From: Planctobacterium marinum
Lineage (GTDB): Bacteria > Pseudomonadota > Gammaproteobacteria > Enterobacterales > Alteromonadaceae
Assembly: GCF_036322805.1 (NCBI RefSeq)
Contig: NZ_AP027272.1
Location: 4,030,001 to 4,094,000 of the forward strand
DNA length: 64,000 nt
Reading direction: 5' to 3'
Shown here: in pieces, positions 38,381 through 49,900 of the stretch
Position numbering within the stretch: the stretch's first letter is position 1
How the letters are laid out: each line of letters opens with the position of its first letter
Program-made: the position numbers and the translations under genes
The notes under the pieces: generated by a model
The model's database searches: none
What the model saw: the letters and a program-made list of their open reading frames with translations, nothing else
Told to the model about the DNA's origin: nothing

Positions 38381-38442
38381 TTTTTGCGCTTTGAGAGGAT
38401 AGACACTAAACGGAGAACCTGCACTATCCTACAGCGCAAAAA
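38381..38442 (-). promoter_or_regulatory. Long interrupted stem in rplL-rpoB gap, likely RNase III processing site
   Basis: TTTTTGCGCT (38381-38390) pairs with AGCGCAAAAA (38433-38442), and AGGATAG (38396-38402) with CTATCCT (38424-38430), giving a long stem with an internal loop. The E. coli operon has an RNase III cleavage hairpin at this place; the assignment is by position and shape. Confidence 0.65.
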
Positions 38443-38469
38443 GGCTGGTGCTCAAATAAGCACCAGCCT
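38437..38469 (-). terminator. Attenuator between rplL and rpoB
   Basis: On the minus strand an 11-bp perfect stem AGGCTGGTGCT/AGCACCAGCCT is followed by UUUUUGCG, 36 bases after the rplL stop. Partial termination here lowers rpoBC transcription relative to the ribosomal protein genes, as known in E. coli. Confidence 0.8.
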
Positions 38470-38505
38470 AAGCCTTTTCAGGCAGTAATTACGTACGAGT
38501 ACGAA

Positions 38506-38883
38506 TTACTTAATTTCAACTTCTGCACCAGCGCCTTCAAGTTCAGCTTTAAGTGCTTCAGCTTCGTCTTTAGATACACCTTCTTTGATAGCTTTAGGAG
38601 CTGATTCAACAACTTCTTTAGCTTCTTTAAGGCCAAGACCAGTCGCGCCGCGAACTGCCTTGATTACTGCAACCTTGTTACCACCGAAAGAAGTCAGAAC
38701 TACGTCGAATTCAGTCTTCTCTTCAGCAGCAGCACCTGCGTCGCCAGCTGGGCCAGCAGCTACAGCTACAGCAGCAGTTGCTTCAACACCGAATTTTTCT
38801 TCGGCAGCTTCGATCAGTTCAACCAGTTCCATTACTGGCATTTCAGCGATCGCGTTTAAGATATCTTCTTTAGTTAGAGCCAT
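38506..38883 (-). CDS. rplL: 50S ribosomal protein L7/L12
   Basis: L7/L12 forms the stalk that recruits translation GTPases. The 125-residue protein has an N-terminal dimerisation helix pair ([33 protein letters not shown]) and an Ala/Gly-rich hinge ([18 protein letters not shown]). The globular C-terminal domain ([36 protein letters not shown]) contains the GTPase-contact helices. It lies 61 bases after rplJ on the minus strand, in the usual L10-L7/L12 pair. Confidence 0.98.
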   Translation of the reverse strand: MALTKEDILNAIAEMPVMELVELIEAAEEKFGVEATAAVAVAAGPAGDAGAAAEEKTEFDVVLTSFGGNKVAVIKAVRGATGLGLKEAKEVVESAPKAIKEGVSKDEAEALKAELEGAGAEVEIK

Positions 38884-38944
38884 TTCTCTAAACTCCTGGG
38901 TTTAAAAATTTAAAACAAATCAATGAATTAAGAAACTGTTTTTT

Positions 38945-39472
38945 TTATTCAGCTTCTTTTTTCTCTTTAATAGCCGTCAATACGCGGGCAAACTTGCTTG
39001 GTACTTCGTTAATAGTCTGTACAAACTTGCCAACAGGCGCTTTGAAGGTAGCAAGTAATTTCGCCAACGCTTCGTCGCGTGTTGGTAAGGAAGCTACTGC
39101 GTCCAGTTTTTCTGGACCCAACAAACCACTACCGATTGATAACGCGGTTACGTTCAACTTGTCATTCTCTTTAGAGAAATCTTTGAACAAACGCGCTGCA
39201 CCACCTGGCGCATCCAAAGAAAAGCCGTAAATCAGAGGGCCTTTCAGTGCATCATCCATTCCTGTGAACTTGCTTTCAGCCAGAGCGCGCTTTGCCAAAG
39301 TGTTACGGATAACACGCAGGTAAACGCCTTGCTCACGTGCTTTAACACGCAGTTCAGTCAGGTCTGCAACTTCCATTCCGCGATATTCAGCGACGGCAAC
39401 GGATAGAGCGCGAGATGCAACATCAGTTACTTCTGCTACAATCTCTTTTTTTGCTTCTAAGCCTAGTGCCAC
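38945..39472 (-). CDS. rplJ: 50S ribosomal protein L10
   Basis: L10 anchors L7/L12 dimers to 23S rRNA and represses its own operon by binding the leader. From GTG 39472 the protein has 175 residues, starting M-A-L-G-L-E-A-K-K, which matches the family MALNLxxK pattern. An AAGGTGA site lies a few bases upstream. A longer start at 39481 would add three residues and is disfavoured. Conserved [36 protein letters not shown] is present, and the C-terminal helix that binds L7/L12 follows. Confidence 0.96.
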   Translation of the reverse strand: MALGLEAKKEIVAEVTDVASRALSVAVAEYRGMEVADLTELRVKAREQGVYLRVIRNTLAKRALAESKFTGMDDALKGPLIYGFSLDAPGGAARLFKDFSKENDKLNVTALSIGSGLLGPEKLDAVASLPTRDEALAKLLATFKAPVGKFVQTINEVPSKFARVLTAIKEKKEAE

Positions 39473-39481
39473 TGAGATCAC

Positions 39482-39750
39482 CTTTTAGTTGTCTGAGAAT
39501 TGCTTCTCAGGTTTCACAGATAAATGGAGCTCAACTTGCGCTTTACTCCACCTTTCTACGGTGTTCTTTAGTCCCAGAGAGTCTGAGTCGAACCACCGTC
39601 TGCGTAGGCATACATTAAACGCTGTAATTAGCGTACCTACGGTCTAGGACGGGAGCTTGTATTTCTTTTCAGAGCTACAAACTCCAACCCAATTTTTTAC
39701 TTTGGTGCTAATTCAAAACTGAATTAACTCTCGCACCTTCAAGGTTTGTC
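39482..39750 (-). promoter_or_regulatory. L10 leader region (autoregulatory)
   Basis: The 278-base gap between rplA and rplJ holds no gene. Several inverted repeats can be paired on the minus strand, for example around 39620-39650 (CGTAGGTACG and CGTACCTACG-type arms), and a purine-rich zone lies before the GTG start. In gammaproteobacteria this leader binds the L10(L12)4 complex to repress rplJL translation. The assignment is by position and potential structure; the kink-turn was not modelled. Confidence 0.55.
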
Positions 39751-40446
39751 TTATTGAGACAAAGAACCTTGATCTAAAGTTATACCAGCGCCCATAGTGG
39801 TGCTCAGGCTAACTTTCTTGATGTATGTACCTTTAGCAGAAGAAGGCTTAGCTTTCTTAAGCGCCTCTAACAGAGCTTCAAGGTTTTCCTGGATTTGATT
39901 AGCTTCAAAAGCAATCTTACCAATGCTGGCGTGGATGATACCGTTCTTGTCGTTTCTGTAACGAACCTGACCTGCTTTTGCATTTTTAACTGCAGTCGCG
40001 ACGTCTGGCGTAACCGTACCAGTCTTAGGGTTAGGCATCAGGCCACGTGGACCCAAGATTTGACCTAACTGACCAACAACGCGCATTGCATCAGGAGAAG
40101 CAACAACAACGTCAAAGTTCATTTCGCCTTTCTTAACTTGCTCAGCAAGGTCATCCATACCTACGATGTCTGCACCTGCTTCTTTAGCAGCTTCGGCGTT
40201 AGCACCTTGAGTAAATACAGCTACGCGTACTTCTTTACCAGTACCGTTAGGCAGTACAGTTGCACCGCGAACGTTTTGGTCAGATTTACGAGCATCGATA
40301 CCCAGGTTTACAGCAACATCTACGCTTTCAGCGAATTTAGCTGTTGCTAATTCTTTCAACAAAGCGACTGCTTCGCTGATTTGATATTCTTTAGTGGCGT
40401 CTACTTTATCGCGGATCAGACGAGCGCGTTTTGTTAACTTAGCCAT
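39751..40446 (-). CDS. rplA: 50S ribosomal protein L1
   Basis: L1 forms the mobile stalk that helps eject E-site tRNA and represses the rplKA mRNA. The 231-residue protein has the standard length, with [21 protein letters not shown] at the start and the conserved [46 protein letters not shown] segment that carries the RNA-binding surface. It starts three bases after the rplK stop, so translation is coupled, as in E. coli. Confidence 0.98.
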   Translation of the reverse strand: MAKLTKRARLIRDKVDATKEYQISEAVALLKELATAKFAESVDVAVNLGIDARKSDQNVRGATVLPNGTGKEVRVAVFTQGANAEAAKEAGADIVGMDDLAEQVKKGEMNFDVVVASPDAMRVVGQLGQILGPRGLMPNPKTGTVTPDVATAVKNAKAGQVRYRNDKNGIIHASIGKIAFEANQIQENLEALLEALKKAKPSSAKGTYIKKVSLSTTMGAGITLDQGSLSQ

Positions 40447-40449
40447 GGA

Positions 40450-40878
40450 TTATTCCTCTACCGTCAGACCCATACTGCGGGCAGAGCCAGCAATAGTACG
40501 AACAGCTGCGTCTAGATCAGCAGCAGTCAAATCAGGTTCTTTAGTTTTCGCGATTTCTTCCAATTGAGCGCGCGTCACTTTACCCACTTTTTCAGTGTTA
40601 GGACGACCAGAACCACTCTTAACGCCAGCTGCTTTCTTCAATAAGAAAGACGCAGGTGGAGTTTTGGTTTCAAACGTGAAAGAACGGTCTTCGTATACAA
40701 AGATTTCAACTGGAACCGGAGCACCTTTTTCCATGCTCTCAGTTTTAGCGTTGAACGCTTTACAGAATTCCATGATGTTAACACCGTGTTGACCTAATGC
40801 AGGACCAACTGGTGGACTTGGGTTTGCGGCACCCGCAGCTACTTGTAGCTTGATAATGCCTGTAACTTTTTTAGCCAT
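40450..40878 (-). CDS. rplK: 50S ribosomal protein L11
   Basis: L11 binds the GTPase-associated centre of 23S rRNA and is needed for RelA activation and thiopeptide sensitivity. The 142-residue protein begins [40 protein letters not shown] with the Pro-rich N-terminal hinge, and ends with the rRNA-binding domain [15 protein letters not shown]. It is transcribed with rplA from a consensus promoter about 90 bases upstream. Confidence 0.98.
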   Translation of the reverse strand: MAKKVTGIIKLQVAAGAANPSPPVGPALGQHGVNIMEFCKAFNAKTESMEKGAPVPVEIFVYEDRSFTFETKTPPASFLLKKAAGVKSGSGRPNTEKVGKVTRAQLEEIAKTKEPDLTAADLDAAVRTIAGSARSMGLTVEE

Positions 40879-40967
40879 TACTCTCTTCTCTAATTTATGG
40901 GTTAAACGCCTCGCAAATACAGAAGAATACTTGCTTCAACGGCTCCCCGCCTACAAAAAGGCCGGAG

Positions 40968-40996
40968 ATTATATTTTAATCTACGACCTCTGACAA
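40968..40996 (-). promoter_or_regulatory. Promoter of rplKAJL-rpoBC
   Basis: On the minus strand TTGTCA (40996-40991), a 17-base spacer and a perfect TATAAT (40973-40968) precede a CTCCGGCC discriminator, about 90 bases before the rplK start. It separates rplK and downstream genes from the secE-nusG unit. Confidence 0.82.
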
Positions 40997-41024
40997 CCAT
41001 TAATTTGGATTTTGTTTGATTTTA

Positions 41025-41218
41025 TCTGTAGGTTCGGCTTGATCCGGACAACGCCTGGGTTTAGCAGTCTTGTCGAACTTCGCCGTCCTTCATCTAATCT
41101 AGAAAAACTTGCGTTCCACCAGAGAGATTTAAACCATCCCTGGTGAGGGCTTCCGGCCTGGCCGTCCGTTGGACCAGTCGTGCGCCCCTAGCCGAGCAAG
41201 CTCGTCTCAAGACGGGGC
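41025..41218. repeat. Repeat DNA in the nusG-rplK gap
   Basis: Holds a degenerate REP-like palindrome (41025-41053, CTGTAGGTTCGG ... CCGGAC) and a stretch at 41125-41175 that resembles repeat copy A near 23578 (shared TTTAAACCATCC, TGGT and AGGGCTTCC). Two small hairpins lie next to the nusG stop: CGTCT/AGACG and GGGG-CTTA-CCCC. No gene is seen in 41025-41218; the rplK promoter at 40968-40996 lies on the rplK side of it. Confidence 0.5.
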
Positions 41219-41761
41219 TTACCCCTTTTCAACCTGGCCAAATTCCAGTTCTACCGGGGTAGAACGGCCAAAGATAAGTACCGATACTTTCAAGCGGCTC
41301 TTTTCGTAGTCTACTTCTTCTACTACACCGTTGAAGTCGGCAAAAGGACCATCGGTAACACGCACCACTTCGCCTGGCTCGAACAAAGTTTTTGGCTTCG
41401 GCTTGTCTACAGACTCTTGCAATCTGTTCAGGATCGCATCGGCTTCGCGTTTGGTAATTGGCGCCGGACGGTCAGAAGTACCACCGATAAAACCAAGTAC
41501 TCGAGGAATGCTTTTAACCAGGTGCCAGCTATCGTCGTTCATTTCCATTTCGACTAACACGTAGCCTGGGAAAAACTTGCGCTCGCTCTTGCGTTTTTGA
41601 CCCGCGCGCATTTCTACGACTTCTTCGGTAGGAACCAAAATCTCGCCGAAATAGCCTTCCATTTCGTGCATTTTGATGTGTTCTTCCAAGGTCTTCTTAA
41701 CACGGCCTTCGTAGCCAGAAAACGCCTGAACTACATACCATCTTTTTACGCCTTCAGACAT
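41219..41761 (-). CDS. nusG: Transcription termination/antitermination factor NusG
   Basis: NusG binds the RNA polymerase clamp and links it to Rho or to ribosomal S10. The 180-residue protein has the NGN domain ([24 protein letters not shown] ... [33 protein letters not shown]) and a C-terminal KOW domain ([48 protein letters not shown]). It starts two bases after secE, the classical secE-nusG pair. Confidence 0.98.
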   Translation of the reverse strand: MSEGVKRWYVVQAFSGYEGRVKKTLEEHIKMHEMEGYFGEILVPTEEVVEMRAGQKRKSERKFFPGYVLVEMEMNDDSWHLVKSIPRVLGFIGGTSDRPAPITKREADAILNRLQESVDKPKPKTLFEPGEVVRVTDGPFADFNGVVEEVDYEKSRLKVSVLIFGRSTPVELEFGQVEKG

Positions 41762-41763
41762 GC

Positions 41764-42141
41764 TTACGCTCCTATTCCGGTAATAAAGCCAACGACCCGA
41801 ACAATGATGCCATCAAGGCCCCAAAGCAACAAGGCAACAACGGCGGTTGCAGCAAGAACAATCAAAGTAGTTTGCGTAGCTTCTTGACGAGAAGGCCATA
41901 CAACTTTGCGCACTTCGGTGCGTGACTCTTTTGCAAAGTTGACAAAGGTGCTGCCTTTTTCAGTGTTGGCAGCAATCAGCAAACCAATAATTACCGCAAT
42001 GACCACACCAATGGCGCGATACAATACGGAGAAATCACCGAAATAGTAGTTACCACCTACGGCGCCAGCCAAAAATAAAATGGCTATGACCCATTTAATG
42101 CTGTCCATTGCACCGGACTGATTAACTGCGTTATCACTCAT
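41764..42141 (-). CDS. secE: Protein translocase subunit SecE
   Basis: SecE clamps the two halves of SecY in the SecYEG channel. The 125-residue protein has three transmembrane helices (about 15-36, 40-60 and 93-116), as in the long E. coli form. The conserved cytoplasmic [28 protein letters not shown] (about 70-97) contains the amphipathic helix and WPSRQE motif. It follows tRNA-Trp on the same strand and is probably in the same transcript. Confidence 0.97.
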   Translation of the reverse strand: MSDNAVNQSGAMDSIKWVIAILFLAGAVGGNYYFGDFSVLYRAIGVVIAVIIGLLIAANTEKGSTFVNFAKESRTEVRKVVWPSRQEATQTTLIVLAATAVVALLLWGLDGIIVRVVGFITGIGA

Positions 42142-42190
42142 CGTTTAACCTGTTACCTCAAACTCAATCCATCCGGATTGATATTAAATA

Positions 42191-42267
42191 TGGCAGGGGT
42201 GGAGGGACTCGAACCCCCAACCATCGGTTTTGGAGACCGCTGTTCTACCAATTGGAACTACACCCCT
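42191..42267 (-). tRNA. tRNA-Trp (CCA anticodon)
   Basis: The minus strand gives a 77-base cloverleaf: acceptor AGGGGTG pairing with CACCCCT, anticodon loop CTCCAAA with CCA, the T-arm GGTTCGAGTCC core and an encoded GCCA end. The D-loop CCAATTGGT is one base longer than in E. coli tRNA-Trp. It lies 49 bases upstream of secE, an arrangement common in Alteromonadales. Confidence 0.96.
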
Positions 42268-42376
42268 GTAGCAGCAGTGCCAGCACTACTGTTTACTTTA
42301 AAATAGTTACACTCGCCTTGTCGTTTTTTTGAAGCTTATCAGGAGATAAAGGATTCAGAAGTAAGGCGGGAGCGGT

Positions 42377-42404
42377 ATTATACTGATTGTCGATAGTCTT
42401 ACAA
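42377..42404 (-). promoter_or_regulatory. Promoter of tRNA-Trp-secE-nusG
   Basis: On the minus strand TTGTAA (42404-42399), a 16-base spacer and a perfect TATAAT (42382-42377) precede ACCGCTCCCGCC, a GC-rich discriminator typical of stable-RNA promoters, about 110 bases upstream of the tRNA. Confidence 0.8.
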
Positions 42405-42486
42405 GCTTTAATATGTTGCAAACGGCAGTTAGGTACTATCACGAAATTTGTCTGATAAAATATTCGTCACTCATCCGACAGGTTGA

Positions 42487-42492
42487 TATAAT
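42487..42492 (+). promoter_or_regulatory. Possible -10 box of gsk
   Basis: A perfect TATAAT lies 37 bases before the gsk ATG on the plus strand. The matching -35 region (TTCGTC at 18 bases) is poor, so the promoter is tentative. Confidence 0.4.
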
Positions 42493-42529
42493 GGCCGCTT
42501 GTCCAAAATTAACCTATTAACAATTTTCT

Positions 42530-43834
42530 ATGAAATTTCCCGGTCGCCGCAAGCACAAACACTACTTCCCGGTTCAAGATAAAAACTCCCTGATTGGCCA
42601 GTTCCACAAAGCAGAACCATTACAGCACAGCTATATAGTGGGCATTGACCAGGTGTTGGTGGATATCGAAGCCAAAGTTGGCGACGAGTTTTTAGAACGC
42701 TACAACCTCAAAAAAGGCATGTCACAATTAATTGAGGATGACGTTACTGAAGCGCTCTATGCTGAATTACAGGAAAAAGCCCTTATCAACTATGAATTTG
42801 CCGGTGGCACCATTGGCAACACGCTGCATAACTACTCAGTATTAGCAGATGATCGCTCCGTACTGTTAGGCGTGATGTCAGAAAACATCAAAATAGGCAG
42901 TTACTCATACAAGTATCTAAGCAACACTTCCAGTCGTGTAGATCTCAACTACCTGCAACCGGTGGATGGCCCGATAGGGCGCTGCTTTACCCTTATCGAC
43001 AGCCAAGGCGAGCGTACCTTTGCCATAAGCCCGGCCATGATCAATAAGTTATCAACGGAATATGTTGATAAAGAAGTTATTCAAAACGCTTCCGCTTTAG
43101 TCTTCGCGGCCTACTCTATGCGCACTAACCCGGGAGATACCATGACCGAAGCTACATTAAAGGCCGTGGAATACGCCAATGAGGCTGGTGTCCCTGTGGT
43201 ACTCACCTTGGGCACAAAATTCTTAATAGAGCAAAACCCCGAATGGTGGCAAGAGTTCGTAAAAAAGCACGTTGATATACTCACAATGAACGAAGAGGAA
43301 GCGGAAGCCATCACTGGTATTCAAAACCCCCTTCTAGCGGCCAGCAAAGCGCTAGACTGGGTAGATATGGTCATGTGTACTGCAGGTCCTGTGGGTTTAT
43401 ATATGGCAGGACACTGCGATAAAAAATATCTGCGAGAAACCGAGCAACAGTTTATTGATGCCGAAATCGCTGAGTTCAACCGCTATGAGTACTCCCGTCC
43501 GATGCGCTTGCAAGACTGTGAAGAGCCGGTAAAAGTATACAGCTATATCCCCCCGTATATGGGTGGCCCTGATAAAATCATGAATACCAATGGTGCAGGT
43601 GATGGTGCGTTGGCGGCGGTATTACACGATATCTGCGCCAACGAATATCACAAGCTCAATGTAGAAAAGTCTACCAAACACGAGCAACCCGCTATCACCT
43701 ACTCTTCGTTGTCACAAATTAGTAAGTACGCCAACCGCGTCAGCTACGAGGTGCTTGCACAACACTCACCGCGACTGAGCAAGGGCTTGCCCGAGCGGGA
43801 AGAAGTGCTGGATATGGCTTATTGGGCAACTTAA
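42530..43834 (+). CDS. gsk: Inosine/guanosine kinase (PfkB family)
   Basis: Gsk phosphorylates guanosine and inosine to GMP and IMP in purine salvage. The 434-residue protein begins MKFPGRRKHKHYFPVQ. It carries PfkB features: the substrate-binding GGTIGNTLHNYSVLADD (about 84-100) and the C-terminal anion-hole motif NTNGAGDGALAAVLHD with the catalytic Asp (about 351-366). The KHxxYFP opening and the sequence IPPYMGGPDKIMNTNGAGDG are characteristic of the Gsk subgroup, not ribokinase. It is a single gene, divergent from the tRNA-Trp/secE operon. The start ATG lacks a strong ribosome binding site, but no better one is near. Confidence 0.93.
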   Translation: MKFPGRRKHKHYFPVQDKNSLIGQFHKAEPLQHSYIVGIDQVLVDIEAKVGDEFLERYNLKKGMSQLIEDDVTEALYAELQEKALINYEFAGGTIGNTLHNYSVLADDRSVLLGVMSENIKIGSYSYKYLSNTSSRVDLNYLQPVDGPIGRCFTLIDSQGERTFAISPAMINKLSTEYVDKEVIQNASALVFAAYSMRTNPGDTMTEATLKAVEYANEAGVPVVLTLGTKFLIEQNPEWWQEFVKKHVDILTMNEEEAEAITGIQNPLLAASKALDWVDMVMCTAGPVGLYMAGHCDKKYLRETEQQFIDAEIAEFNRYEYSRPMRLQDCEEPVKVYSYIPPYMGGPDKIMNTNGAGDGALAAVLHDICANEYHKLNVEKSTKHEQPAITYSSLSQISKYANRVSYEVLAQHSPRLSKGLPEREEVLDMAYWAT

Positions 43835-43882
43835 GTTCACAGATACAAGAAGAAATACGATGACAAATTAAGTTTTTCCTGA

Positions 43883-43910
43883 TTGAAATTTATTCGCTTT
43901 TACGTAGAAT
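43883..43910 (+). promoter_or_regulatory. Promoter of giant gene 1
   Basis: TTGAAA (43883-43888), a 16-base spacer and TAGAAT (43905-43910). The same -35 box and spacer length recur before the paralogue at 50954-50981, and both are followed by a shared TGTTGAATGA(A/G)ACCCACTT leader. Confidence 0.65.
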
Positions 43911-43926
43911 TGATATCTGTTGAATG

Positions 43927-43952
43927 AAACCCACTTAGTTGGGTTTTTTTTT
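43927..43952 (+). terminator. Terminator-like hairpin inside leader of giant gene 1
   Basis: AAACCCA-CTTAGT-TGGGTTT forms a 7-bp stem followed by nine T residues, only 28 bases before the start codon and about 17 bases after the -10 box. It cannot serve the upstream gsk gene without also blocking this promoter's own transcript. The paralogue has the equivalent at 50998-51025. Confidence 0.65.
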
Positions 43953-43980
43953 GAAGAATCACTATCGGAATGGAGTCCCT

Positions 43981-46900
43981 ATGCGCGCTCGTGCTGCTCT
44001 GGCAACCTATTGTTGCATTTTCATATCATTGTTTTTGCCGATTTCAGCGGCCGCTGAGGACCTGCTGTTATCACCCTATCTTGGTAATAACAGTGAAACT
44101 CAGTTTGACGCCAGGGTACTTGCTATCTCAGAGCAGTCTGGCTTTGTCATTTTTTCTTCCCATTCCGAAACCATCGCTGGTTACGAAGGGCAACCAAACA
44201 CCACTCGTAACGAAGCTGTTTACCTAAAAAACCTGGAAACCGAAGAGGTCACTTTACTATCACAAACAACAAGTGGCGAAGTGACAGCTCGTATCTATAC
44301 TGACACGTTCAGCGAAATAACCGACAACAATTCAGTATTTTTTGTCTACTACGGAAGCGAGCCTCTATCAGGTAGTGAATATGAAGGTGAATGGGGCGAC
44401 CTTGATACGCTTTTGTTCAGACTCGACCTGAACAGTAAAATAATTACTCCTGTTCCGACACCTGATGTGTCCTACAGTTCTGATTACTGGATGGTAACCC
44501 GAAACGAATACCTCTACTCATATGACAGAAACAATGACCAGGTATTATTCAGCAACGATTTGGGTGAAAATTGGCAAGCGTTAGACATCACATGCCGCTA
44601 TGGTGCAAACTTCCACGATTACACTGAAGCTGGTGAGATACTCTTCACTTGTGAGGATTATAACTCGGATTCAGTACAATTTTTTGATCCAGAAACAGAG
44701 ACCTTAACAACAGTCTCAGGCATACCCCCGTTCGAAACCTCCAGAGCCTATTACAATGACGGCGTAGAGATGTCAGTTAACGGCGACACCATCTTATTTG
44801 CGCAGAACAATACTATAAACCTTCTTAGCAGAGAAGCAGCCACAACTGATCAAATTGATCTGGGATCAATGGGCCTGAGTGATGTTCGGATTCTGACGAT
44901 GGATGATAGCGCGAGTTTCGCAATACTTTACGCCAGGTACGGCAATCGCATTTATTTCGACGATGAAACCCAATATTTCACCAATAACTCTCCCGCTTAT
45001 TACTATCTGCCGCTGACTGCCGGCGCAACACCGCTCAGGATTGACCTGTACCAAGCTGACGAAGGGGTTTCTTCGACACAGTTTCAACGGATATTTTTAA
45101 GTCAGGATATGACTACTGTGGTTTTGCAAGGACAATATTACGTTAATGGCCTGCGGAGCGCATATAGTCATTCTGTAGAGGCTATGGCTAATCATCAATT
45201 CTCTACTGATTTGACTGAATTCAATTTAACAGTAACCAATGATGGAGTGCACACCAATCAAGTATCGATCGAGCATAACGATACAGGAGAATTATTGTTC
45301 AAAATCGAGCGATATAGCGCGGAGCGTGGCACAACAGATACATTTTGGTCGACGAACTCTGAATTTACCGATTACCAACTCGGTCTGAAACCCGGCACCA
45401 ACACATACACGGCCTATCCTTGCGACATCAATATGGTGTGCGCTTCTGATAATGGCTCGAGTGTCGAAATTGAAACCACAGATTATGCTGAAAACCACGA
45501 TTGGACCTTGAACATTACAGAATCTTCCAACTACTACTCAGACCGCCTACAAGGCACAATTTCAAATAACAACTGGCCTTCAAGTGATCGAGTCCGCATC
45601 TCTTATCTCAATGATTTGAGAAAGTGGTACAGCAATACACTGGATTACACCTTCAACATAGAAAATAACGTTGATAACCTCGTTATGGGAGTTCAGCCCT
45701 GCACTTTCTCTCAATTGCAAAATGAGGATTATGTATGTGCTGCAACGGCCTCTGTAAAAGAAATAGAGTTGCCTTCACAACCCGAACCACAGGTACTCCT
45801 GTCACCAGACTACAGTTATATTGCTGTGTACTTCGAGCAACAACAAGATATTCAATACAATATCCTACGAAGAATTTCTGACGATGAATTTACCGAAGTA
45901 GCAACGAATATCAGTAGTGGCTGGCAAGACGAAGATGTTACGCCCGGTGTAAATTATCAATATCAGGTACAAGCATGTGATTCGTCACTTTCTGCCTGTC
46001 GCAAGAGCGATACGAAATACCGCCGCGTTGATCGTGATGATTTTCTGTCAGTCAACTCTGTCACCGTAGATACTCACTCCATAATCTGGCGAATCACGAG
46101 TATTTTTGATTCTGACGAAATCCTGGTCCTGCGCTCTTCTGACGGTGGCGAATTCAATCAGATAGCCTCACTGGCACCTCACGCTACAACTTTCCTCGAC
46201 ACCGGTCTGGTGCCTGGCGTTCGATATGAATATCAGATGCAAAGCCGGTTTAATGGTGAAACCCTGGACCGCGTTAACGTATCGCGCAGTACTGAAAACC
46301 TGAATTCAATTATCCAAGCATCAGACGCCGAAATTACGGGCCTATCCGTGGAGAGTAATTATGCTATTGGTCATAATTTGAGCTGGGACTCTGTTGAAAA
46401 CGCTACCGCATATCAAATTAAAGTATTACTCAATGGTTATTCCCACAAAAATCTAACAATCCCGGCTACCGACGCTCCGAGTTATTTTTATAATTATCAA
46501 AGTCAACTTAATTTGCGTGGTAGTTTTGAGTATCGCGTAACGCCAGTTTATTCAACTTGCAATGAAGCCAATAATATTTGCGAAGAAAGTTTGGGCGTTA
46601 TATCAAGTATCGTTGTTGAATCCACCAAACCCACCCTTGTTGATAAACAACTTTTCCCGACAAATGTTGTAGTAAGTCAACAATCCCTATACGGAATTGT
46701 GCTCGAAATGAGTAATTCCTACTTGTTTGACGAATTCCGGATCCAACGTAGGATAGCGGGGCAAGAAGCATGGCAATACGTGGGCTATATTGACGATATA
46801 AGCAGTCGAGATAACACCGAGTTTCAAGATCAAAGTATCAATTTACAGTCTGGCGAAACCTATGAATATCAAGTACAAACCTGCTCTTCCTTGTTAAATC

Positions 46901-49900
46901 AATGCGCCACAAGTACGACGCACTCAATCAAGTATCGCGGTGTGCGCTATGCAGGTGAGGTTATTGCTCCTACCATCACTTATGAAAACAACCAATTCAA
47001 TATAGATTTCAACTTTGACTCGGACGCTTTTGTGGGCTTTGCGCAACTTACAGCAACTTGGAATGAATACAGAAACGACAGCTGGACAATAGAAAACCTG
47101 AGCAAAAACTATACGATTCAAAAAGACTGGAGGATGAGCACCGGTGATACCCTTAACTTTTCGCTGCGATATTGCTTCCATCGTCCCTACTGGCCTTATT
47201 ATGAGTCGGAGGACTGCACTGAATATACCGAAGAAATAGCCGTTGAAATTACCCAAAGCGACGGTGTGCTTGCGCCCAGGCTGTATTGGGTAAATATTAG
47301 CACCAATGATGAGCGAAATGGCTTTGTCATTAATAGTCGCTTTGAGACAGGCACAAGTTACGGCAGACCGGAAACAATAGAAATATTCAGGGCTACCAAC
47401 GGCGGTTATCATCAGAGCATAGCAACGGTTAATGTTCCTGATGATGATAGTTATACTGTTGAATACACTGATGAGGGTGTCGAGGCTGGTAACCACTACA
47501 CTTACGCCACACAAGCTTGTAATTCGGCAGGTTGCTCAGATTACATCTCATCAACAATCAGACTGCCTCAAAGCGGCGACGATGCACTACCCAGCAAACC
47601 CGAGATTACCCATATTTCTCAAGGGGAATACACCAACCAAATAAATATCGCATTTCAAGGCGTCAGCTATGACGTTAATTACTACGCTTACAGAGCTGAC
47701 TCCCAAGAGGGTGAATTCCAACGAATCACGTCCTCATCTTGGAGAAGGGTGTTCGAGGATGATAATTTAATGGCTGACAGCACCTACTATTATCGCATTG
47801 ACGCTTGTAATAATGCCGGTTGTACCGAGTCAGATGTAGTTGCAGGAAAGACCGCCTCGGTTTACTTCTCAGATTCAGTAGAAATCAGTGGCGCAGCTTT
47901 GAGGGAAACAGGCAACTCCTCATCTTCACGTCTGGTGCTACGTGGTGATACCCAAGCCGTAGACGGCATGTTGGATGCTTTCTCCGGAGAGATGAGATTT
48001 AATCAATGGCTGGACTTAAGTGAAGGCTGGCAAATTTCTACCACCGCAAGAGTAGACGCCGATTGGTCTGAGTGCACCGAACTACTGAATTTCAGCTTGT
48101 ATTTGCCGCAGGCTGAAAACAACTACTACTCAAACCGCCACAGTATGTCGTTGGGAACCTTGGTGTATACGGGCAACGGCTGCACAGATAACCAGGAGCT
48201 GGAACTGTTTAGCTTGTATCTGGTTTCTGATTTATTAGGTGAGCCCGTTATCATTGAAAGTGATCTGCGGGAAAGCTGGCAAAGTTTTAGTATGCAGTTT
48301 AATGAACAAGGCATTTTCAATTTCATAATTGCTGATGAAGTCATCGCCACTTCAACAGAAGCGATTGATCTAAATATATGGAAACTTGCCAAATTCGCCT
48401 TAACCTCCAATGAACGCTGGTACGAAGGTTCAACTTATATTAGCTATGCTAGCTTGAGTGTGGTAGCTGAGCCCTCGCTAAACGAAATGGATTTAATTAG
48501 CTATTACTCTCCGAACTTCTCCGCGATACACCCCAGAAACATTGCGCTTTATCTCAGTGAAGAGGTGGATGGTTCTATCCAATACTTAATCATTGAAGAG
48601 GATAGCTACGACGAAAGTAATTCAGTAGAGTTGCAATTTGGTGGTCGATACAACACTTACATCAAAGGGCTATCCCCTAACAGAACTTACGACTTGCTTG
48701 TACAAAAGTGTCGAGCGGAAACATGTGGCCCATTTGAATATGTTCGGGAACAAACACCCAGCTACCAAGAGTATATTTACACTTCTAGCATTTACGCTAA
48801 TTTAGACCATCAGAGTCAGGACATAAGAATATATTTGAGTAGCTACGTAACAGATAATGCAGACTCTTACACTATCTACCGAGAGATTGTGGGCGAAGAC
48901 GACGGTAAACAATCCATAGCGGAATTCACGGTAGACGACCTATTCGAGCATTGGTTAACTTCTTCAGACAGTTTTTCTGTTAGCGACATTATCCAGGGAG
49001 GTCAAACCGCGGAATACTCGTACCAGGTTTGTAATCCAATCGGCTGCCAGGAATCAACCCGAGTTGACCAGATCACTATGCCGGCAGACTCAGACAGTGA
49101 CGGCGTGCTCGATCCCTACGACGCCTTCCCGAATGATCCAAATGAGTCGCAAGACAGCGATGGTGATGGCATTGGTAACAATGCTGACGAGGATGATGAC
49201 AATGATGGTATCCCTGATTCGATAGAATTGGCCAATGGCATGGATCCACTGAACGCCTACGATGCCTATGAAGACATGGACGGCGATGGTTTTAATAATA
49301 CCTACGAATATTTAACAAGTTCTGAGATGAATGATGCGGACATAACACCCGCGGAAACGGGTGTTTATGAATCCTTCGCTTCTGAAAAACCCAAGTATGT
49401 GAAAATCTCGGGGGATTATGTCAGAGACACATTAAGTTGGGATGGCGACTTCTCCATTTTTGCTCAATTTGAGGATGAACTGGCAAAACCTCTCACATTC
49501 ACGATTGAGGGTAAACTAACCGGTGATTATTTGATTTTCTCAGAGGAGTATTATCGCAGTCGCAGATTCTCATTGCGCGTTAATGGCGAACAATATGATT
49601 TCTCTGAAACACCTATCAGATATCTAGGTTCCAATGGCTACTTCAGATATATTGGTTTTCCGTTAGAGGCTCGCGATGAGGCAGTAACACTGGAGCTAGA
49701 GTTCCATGGCTATGGTAATTATTATCCGGCGGCGATCTACATCGATAACCTCTTCATCCCCATGACCGATGCCAAAATGGTGGGTCAACGGGTTGTGGCT
49801 GATTACGATGGCGATGGTAAAACCGATGTGGCCATACGACGTGGCTTCCTGGGGACTAACTATGTGCTCAATAGCTCAGATAATGAGATTCAACGTATTC

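Noticed and set aside
41080-41125. Possible displaced nusG tail (short match LVERKF to VELEF) by analogy with tuf
   Set aside because: Only three of six residues agree and there is no longer DNA similarity, so it is not supported.
42268-42529. A second tuf gene or further tRNAs upstream of secE, as in E. coli
   Set aside because: The region contains only the promoter of the tRNA-Trp-secE unit and the start region of gsk.
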